Source: Bog-756 sp963704615 (GTDB lineage: Bacteria > Actinomycetota > Acidimicrobiia > Acidimicrobiales > RAAP-2). From it: DNA of 64,000 nt. The notes beneath the pieces are model-generated. The model was not told where the DNA came from. It saw only the letters and a program-made list of their open reading frames with translations, and made no database searches. Both the position numbers and the translations under genes were made by a program. Positions 59,503 to 64,000 of this stretch are shown here, piece by piece. The DNA is taken from the NCBI GenBank assembly GCA_963704615.1, contig OY969923.1, positions 3,906,001 through 3,970,000 of the forward strand. The letters are read 5' to 3'. Positions within the stretch are counted from its first letter, which is position 1. Each line of letters begins with the position of its first letter.

Positions 59503-61376
59503 GAGTTGGCGAAACGTTGCACTTGACTGGTGACCAGCGCAGAAAAGGATGACTTGCTGGAAGACGTGCCATCGCCCGGATCGGCGTTCAGGATCTCGCG
59601 ATCACGGCCGTGCTTGTCGATGATGTACACGATGTCGCTGTGATCGACCATGGCCCCGGCCGGTTCGACATCGACTTCGACGCCGTAGGCGTTCCACACC
59701 TTCTCGAGCTGGCTGGGCGAACCGGTGAGGAAGGTCCAGTTGGGAACCTTGTTCAGACCCTCCTGTTTGTCAAAGCCGTTGGTCAGGGCCAGGCTGGTGT
59801 AAAGGGGGTTGGCCACGACGGCGACCAGATCGACCGACGACGACTGGCTTCCCAGCATCTGATCGGTCACTCGGAGCTCCTGGGCGATGAGGGGACAGTC
59901 GGTGGTGCACACCGGGTCGAGGAAGGTGAGCACCACGGTGTGGCCGGCCAACGAGGTGAGACTGACCGGTCGGCCGGCCTGGTCGATCAGCATGAACGGG
60001 GCCGCGGGGATATTGACGACGTCGGGTGATCCGTTGTTCGCCTCGATGACGATGGCATCGGCATTGGGGTTAGTGGCGGCAATGGCCATGGGGGCCGCCC
60101 CCACCAGCACCACCCCGACCGCCCCGATGGCGGCGATGGCGCGGATCAGATAGGAGGGCGTCAGCCGGTCGATGATCCCCCCCGAACCGGCGGACGCTCC
60201 CGCCACCGACGCGGACACGGCGCCGACGGAGACAGAAGTCTCCACGGACTCCCTGTTCATGGCCCGAACCGGCAGTCGCACGACGGCCAGGTAGCCGGCG
60301 GTGAACACGACGACGATGGGGATCATCGAATTGGGATCGGTGCCCACCCCGCCGAAAAAGCCGAGGTCCTGAACGAGGATCCAGTCGGCCAGGCAGGTGA
60401 CCGCGCCCACGATCACACCGACGCGGAGGAGCCGGACCCGACCGCTCACGAAGCAGACGCCGATCCCGATCAGGAGGACCACCACCGCCAAATTGACCGC
60501 CCATCCGTGGGCGGCATCGAACGAACCGAAGGACCGGACCCACGACGAGAACACCGATGGTTGGGAGACCTGGGCCATCTGGTCGACCATCGATGTCAGG
60601 GTCCCCGGCGTCGAGGCGGCGTGGGCCTGACCCGACCAGAACCCCCGTCCGGGCCAGGCCTGGAGCACGCCCATGGCGATGAAGAAGACCCCCATCCCCC
60701 GCAGCACCCTGGTACCCAGCTTGGGTGTCTCCCACCTGGAGTCCCGCAGAGCGATGAGCACGCCGGCCACCAGATAGAAGAGAACGGCGCCCGGAAATCC
60801 GAACATCCAACTGTTCCCCTGGCCGAACAGGCCGCCGAAGGCCTCGCCGAAGACCCACACGACGGCACCCCAGCCGGCACTGACCGCGCCGGCGGCCCGC
60901 GACCAGTAACCGCGGGGTGCGACCAGCAGAAACACCCCGATGCCGACCTGGATCCAGACGCTGGCGGCGGCCGCCGAGACGGGGTGGTTGGTCCAGATGG
61001 TCGCCCCTGCATTGACCAGGTGCTGAACCCATCCGGGCGAGGAGGTGGCCGACGGCGTGAGCACCTGCCCGGGCAGTCCGACCGGCATGGAGCTCTGGGC
61101 CTGGAGGAGGCCGTCGAAGACCCAGATGATCCCAAAGGAGATCCGCAGCATCCGACGGCCGGCGGGCTCGGCCGAAGGCCAAGGGTTGGCGGGTGTCGCG
61201 TCCAAGGTGCCGGCGGCCACTGCTCGCCGGTACTGGACCGTTCGGACCACATTCCAGGCCAGAGCCAGCACCGCGGCGAGGATCACGATGATCAGGAACT
61301 GGTGGTCGAGGGCGGCGCGGAAGGCCGCCGCGATCACCGGGTTGTTGGTCTGGAGCCCGTGTCCCATCCCGGGCAT
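59499..61376 (-). CDS. Membrane protein fused to a SCO1/SenC domain
   Basis: A 625-residue protein. Residues 1-430 have about eight or nine membrane segments, including FGIIWVFDGLLQAQSSMPVGLP, which resembles the DoxX-type quinone-linked fold, and repeated Trp-rich loops. Residues ~445-625 form an extracytoplasmic SCO domain with PVCTTDCPLIAQ (CxxxCP) and distal His in MVDHSDIVYIID. The fusion could couple a membrane redox unit to copper delivery or disulfide chemistry. ATG 61376 or the ATG at 61367 may start it. It is followed by the lipoprotein and CtaG genes with tight overlaps or short gaps. Confidence 0.78.
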   Translation of the reverse strand: MPGMGHGLQTNNPVIAAAFRAALDHQFLIIVILAAVLALAWNVVRTVQYRRAVAAGTLDATPANPWPSAEPAGRRMLRISFGIIWVFDGLLQAQSSMPVGLPGQVLTPSATSSPGWVQHLVNAGATIWTNHPVSAAAASVWIQVGIGVFLLVAPRGYWSRAAGAVSAGWGAVVWVFGEAFGGLFGQGNSWMFGFPGAVLFYLVAGVLIALRDSRWETPKLGTRVLRGMGVFFIAMGVLQAWPGRGFWSGQAHAASTPGTLTSMVDQMAQVSQPSVFSSWVRSFGSFDAAHGWAVNLAVVVLLIGIGVCFVSGRVRLLRVGVIVGAVTCLADWILVQDLGFFGGVGTDPNSMIPIVVVFTAGYLAVVRLPVRAMNRESVETSVSVGAVSASVAGASAGSGGIIDRLTPSYLIRAIAAIGAVGVVLVGAAPMAIAATNPNADAIVIEANNGSPDVVNIPAAPFMLIDQAGRPVSLTSLAGHTVVLTFLDPVCTTDCPLIAQELRVTDQMLGSQSSSVDLVAVVANPLYTSLALTNGFDKQEGLNKVPNWTFLTGSPSQLEKVWNAYGVEVDVEPAGAMVDHSDIVYIIDKHGRDREILNADPGDGTSSSKSSFSALVTSQVQRFANS

Positions 61377-61535
61377 GGCGCTACCGACCCCTCTGCCAGG
61401 CGACGACTCCTCGGGCCTCGGGTGTTCCGGTCATGTTCGCCAACGGAGTCACGAAGCCAGATTGTAGGTGCCCCCCCAGGGGCTCTCCCGGCGCCCCGCC
61501 ATCTCGATCAGGGACCCGACTGAGCGTTCGTCGGA

Positions 61536-61946
61536 TCAGGACGCCGGTCCCGCATCAGGTTTGGGTCGGCGAGCCTCCGCCTCGGTTGACGCCAAGGATC
61601 GCTGGTGCTGTTGCCAGCGCCTGAGCATGTCGGCGTGCTCGGGCGCAACCACCTTCGGTTTGGCCGCAGTCCGGCGCTTGCGCCGGTTCTGGTGCAGGGT
61701 GGTCCACCACATGTAGACGGCGAAAACGGCGAACATCGGCCACTCGAACACATAAGCCCAGCTCAGCTCGTTGCCGCCCAGGGCCCGCTTGACCTCGAAG
61801 AGGAAGGCGGCGACACAGAGGGTGAGTCCCGCAACGAGGGTGACGTGAAGCTTCACCGCTTCCGCCCCGGTCAGGCGTTCACCCTTGTGTTCCGGATCGC
61901 TCCGGTCGGGCGGATCCACGCGATTCACCTTATCGGCGTGCCCCAT
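61536..61946 (-). CDS. Small membrane protein near the SCO-fusion gene
   Basis: A 136-residue protein with two membrane helices (VTLVAGLTLCVAAFLFEVKRAL and WAYVFEWPMFAVFAVYMWW) and a charged C-terminal tail (HADMLRRWQQHQRSLASTEAEAR). It resembles small hypothetical proteins with no known role. The start ATG 61946 has no clear ribosome site. It is read in the same direction as the SCO-fusion gene with a 159-base gap. The frame continues upstream to 62351, but that part is a shadow of the SDR gene. Confidence 0.6.
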   Translation of the reverse strand: MGHADKVNRVDPPDRSDPEHKGERLTGAEAVKLHVTLVAGLTLCVAAFLFEVKRALGGNELSWAYVFEWPMFAVFAVYMWWTTLHQNRRKRRTAAKPKVVAPEHADMLRRWQQHQRSLASTEAEARRPKPDAGPAS

Positions 61947-62020
61947 CCCGAACAGCCCGACCGATGGCGGCGGGCTCCTTCGGCCGGCGCCGGTGATCGC
62001 CGGCCATCCGACGACGCCCC

Positions 62021-62890
62021 CTACTGGCCGAAGAGCAGACCGTAGTTCGCTCCTCCGCGCAGATGATGGCCGCCGTCCACCGGCAGGCACGCACCGGTGA
62101 TCCAGGCCGACTCCGGACCGGCCAAAAACCGAACGGCGGCGGCGATGTCTTCCACCGTCCCCAAGCGGCTGATCGGCATCTGAGCCAGATAGTCCTCGAG
62201 CAATGGGCCGCCAGCGGTGATCGGTGCCATCAACTCGTCGTCGACGATCCCGGGCTGCACCGTGTTCACCCGCACGCCCGACGATCCCAATTCCTCGGCC
62301 GCGTACTGGCACAGCATGTCGATGCCGGCCTTGGCCGAACCGTAGGCCCACAGATAGCGGTGAGGAAAAGCTCCGGCTCCCGAGGACATGCCGATGATCG
62401 ATCCCCCGGGAGCCTCCCCGCCGTCGGTGCCGGTGCCCACCCCGGCCGCCATCACCGGGGCGCCGTGCTTGATGCAGAGGAAGGTGCCGATGAGATTGAG
62501 ATCCACCGTGGCCCGCACCTGGCCGAGGTCGGCATCGACGATCGGGCCCATGTGCATCGCTCCGCCGGCGTTGGCGAACAGGATGTCGAGACGGCCCCGC
62601 TCGACAGCCGAGGCTGCCACCGCTTCGGCCATCTCCTCCTCGACGGTCACGTCGGCCACCACATAGGAGGCTGTGCCGGTCGGCGTACCCTGAGCGGCCG
62701 AGGACCGGGCCACTTCGTCGAGCAAAGCCACCGCCGACCGGAGTCGATCCTCGGTACGGCCACAGATGGTGACGTGGGCGCCGTCTCGCACCAAGCGGGT
62801 GGCCGCACCGAGCCCGATGCCACTGCCACCTCCGGTGACCAGCGCCGCCAACCCGACGACTCCGCCGGTGGGGTTGCCCTCGTTCTCCAC
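62021..62890 (-). CDS. SDR-family oxidoreductase
   Basis: A 289-residue classical short-chain dehydrogenase. The Rossmann motif is TGGGSGIG, followed by NAGG and the catalytic set Ser in GMSSGAG and Tyr-x-x-x-Lys in YGSAK. GAMHMGPI and LPVDGGHHLRGG match the group related to hydroxysteroid or cyclohexanol dehydrogenases. GTG 62890 follows AGGAGAG at a good spacing; the frame beyond to 63013 is unconserved. It is divergent from an acyl-CoA synthetase, so a role in oxidising an alcohol or 3-hydroxyacyl-CoA derived from it is plausible. Confidence 0.92.
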   Translation of the reverse strand: MENEGNPTGGVVGLAALVTGGGSGIGLGAATRLVRDGAHVTICGRTEDRLRSAVALLDEVARSSAAQGTPTGTASYVVADVTVEEEMAEAVAASAVERGRLDILFANAGGAMHMGPIVDADLGQVRATVDLNLIGTFLCIKHGAPVMAAGVGTGTDGGEAPGGSIIGMSSGAGAFPHRYLWAYGSAKAGIDMLCQYAAEELGSSGVRVNTVQPGIVDDELMAPITAGGPLLEDYLAQMPISRLGTVEDIAAAVRFLAGPESAWITGACLPVDGGHHLRGGANYGLLFGQ

Positions 62891-63099
62891 TGTTCCACTC
62901 TCCTGGTCTACTCGGTCCTGGTCTGTGCGGTACCAGTCTGCGCTCGCCGGTACTGGCCGGCGTGCTACAGAGTGTCCGGTCGCCAGCAGCATGCTAAGGG
63001 TCGGGTGGCACACCCGGGCAGTTGGGACGAGCCGCAGAAGATGCCCGGGGACGGCGGATGAGAGATGTCGAGGAGATGGGGTGCGATGAGGGAGAAGCA

Positions 63100-64000
63100 G
63101 TGAGCTCGAGGCAGTTCAACCTGGCCGACCTGTTCGAAGTGGTCGTGGACACCGTCCCCGATCGGCTGGCCCTGGTGGCCGGGGCGAGCCGTCTGACCTA
63201 CCGCCAGCTCGACGACCGGGCCAACCGCTTCGCTCGGGTCCTGTCCGCCGAGGGCATGCCCGCCGGCAGCCACGTTGGGATCCTCGCTCACAACTGCGCC
63301 GAGTGGGTCGAGACGATGATCGGTTGTTACAAGGCTCGGGTCGTCCCGGTCAACCTCAACTTCCGCTATGTGGTCTCCGAGCTCCGCTACGTGATCGACG
63401 ACGCCGACCTTGAGATGCTCGTCTACGAGCGGGCACTGTCCCCCTTGGTGGCCCAATCGATCGCCGATCGGGAAGGGGCTGACCAGTTGCGCCTGGTCGA
63501 GATCGACGACGGCACCCCGGCGGTCGGCTCCATCGCCTCTGTCGACTCCATCGCCTACGAGTCAGCACTGGCGTCGTGCCCTCCCGAGCGTGGCTTCGAC
63601 CCCCGGTCGGCCGACGATGTCTACGTTCTCTACACCGGAGGAACGACCGGCATGCCCAAGGGCGTGCTGTGGCGGCAGGAGGACATTTTCTTTTCGGCCA
63701 TGGGTGGGGGAGGTTGGGGGTCGACACCCATCACCTCGGCCGACGAACTGGCCGGCAGGCTCAACCCCGACGATGCCAGCCGCGTGGTGATGCTGGTGGT
63801 GGGTCCTCTCATGCACGGCAACGCCCAATGGGTGATGTGGAACGCATTCATGATGGCCGGCACCGCCGTGCTCTACACCGAACACCACTACGATCCCGAT
63901 CGGTTGTGGCGGTTGGTGGCTGAGGAGGGCGTGGTGTCGATCGGCCTGGTCGGGGACGCCATGGCCCGACCCCTGGCCGACGCTCTGGCAGCAGCCGGCC
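63100..64000 (+). CDS. Acyl-CoA synthetase (AMP-binding), cut by window edge
   Basis: The open frame from GTG 63100 gives an ANL-superfamily acyl-CoA/AMP ligase, about 300 residues shown. The N-terminal block SRQFNLADLFEVVVDTVPDR and the AMP-binding P-loop VYVLYTGGTTGMPKGVLWR are present; the C-terminal domain lies outside the window. GGGAG precedes GTG 63100 by five bases; an ATG at 63076 is in frame but lacks a spaced ribosome site. It activates fatty, bile or aromatic acids for CoA metabolism. The divergent SDR suggests a shared lipid or steroid catabolic role. Confidence 0.88.
   Translation, partial: MSSRQFNLADLFEVVVDTVPDRLALVAGASRLTYRQLDDRANRFARVLSAEGMPAGSHVGILAHNCAEWVETMIGCYKARVVPVNLNFRYVVSELRYVIDDADLEMLVYERALSPLVAQSIADREGADQLRLVEIDDGTPAVGSIASVDSIAYESALASCPPERGFDPRSADDVYVLYTGGTTGMPKGVLWRQEDIFFSAMGGGGWGSTPITSADELAGRLNPDDASRVVMLVVGPLMHGNAQWVMWNAFMMAGTAVLYTEHHYDPDRLWRLVAEEGVVSIGLVGDAMARPLADALAAAG

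Noticed and set aside
1..64000. CRISPR array, rRNA, tRNA or complete insertion sequence
   Set aside because: I looked for repeat-spacer arrays, conserved RNA segments and transposase motifs by eye and found none I could support. A covariance-model search for tRNAs would be the decisive check.

Overview
The window is high-GC bacterial DNA, densely coding on both strands, with many GTG starts and 4-base start/stop overlaps. Several families point to an actinobacterium: a DinB/mycothiol-transferase-like protein, a TIGR03085-type protein, a deazaflavin (F420)-dependent nitroreductase, a cyclase-STAND regulator and HisKA_3/LuxR signalling. The divergent oxidase cluster would fit an uncultured Acidimicrobiia-like lineage, but that class-level placement is inference. 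No rRNA, tRNA, CRISPR array or intact insertion sequence was recognised. The first ~16 kb looks visibly less GC-rich and holds relics; base composition was not computed.

1-10 kb: end of an unidentified gene; a haloacid-dehalogenase/peroxiredoxin pair; a GH15 glucoamylase-like enzyme; then a molybdenum block. That block has a ModB-ModC fusion, a ModA/WtpA-type lipoprotein with a perfect palindrome over its 5' end, a HTH-TOBE regulator, and an operon of PPOX protein, sulfite-oxidase-fold Mo protein and flavin reductase. Uptake, probable sensing and a Mo-using enzyme sit together. 10-16 kb: a TetR/VOC divergent pair around a perfect 15-bp-arm palindrome, a 920-residue cyclase-ATPase-TPR regulator, a chimeric pseudogene joining half a cyclase to a decayed TetR gene, and three relics of one unidentified coding sequence.

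16-29 kb: a four-gene operon (two membrane proteins, histidine kinase, LuxR regulator), a GNAT protein, a methyltransferase, a VC0807-like membrane protein, then carbohydrate genes (GH36 alpha-galactosidase, MarR, GT39-type glycosyltransferase, Tat-exported alpha-galactosidase-like protein) and a DUF2252 protein. 30-49 kb: a branched-chain-amino-acid-type binding lipoprotein, a secreted beta-propeller, three aldo/keto reductases, DinB-like proteins, a DUF2079 membrane protein, a lipoprotein hydrolase with divergent TetR, adenosine deaminase, an EF-G-like GTPase, a TetR/nitroreductase pair with repeated operators, a Baeyer-Villiger-type monooxygenase and glycerate kinase.

49-62 kb: a respiratory oxidase locus. 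One minus-strand operon encodes a cupredoxin-like membrane protein, CtaC, CtaD and CtaE, with a 39-residue membrane peptide and a CtaG-like protein just downstream. It is flanked by TlpA and SCO proteins and by a second operon with a membrane-SCO fusion, a lipoprotein and another CtaG-like protein. CtaD keeps all metal ligands but lacks the canonical D-channel aspartate and K-channel lysine, the most interesting single observation here. The window ends with an SDR oxidoreductase divergent from an acyl-CoA synthetase cut by the window edge.
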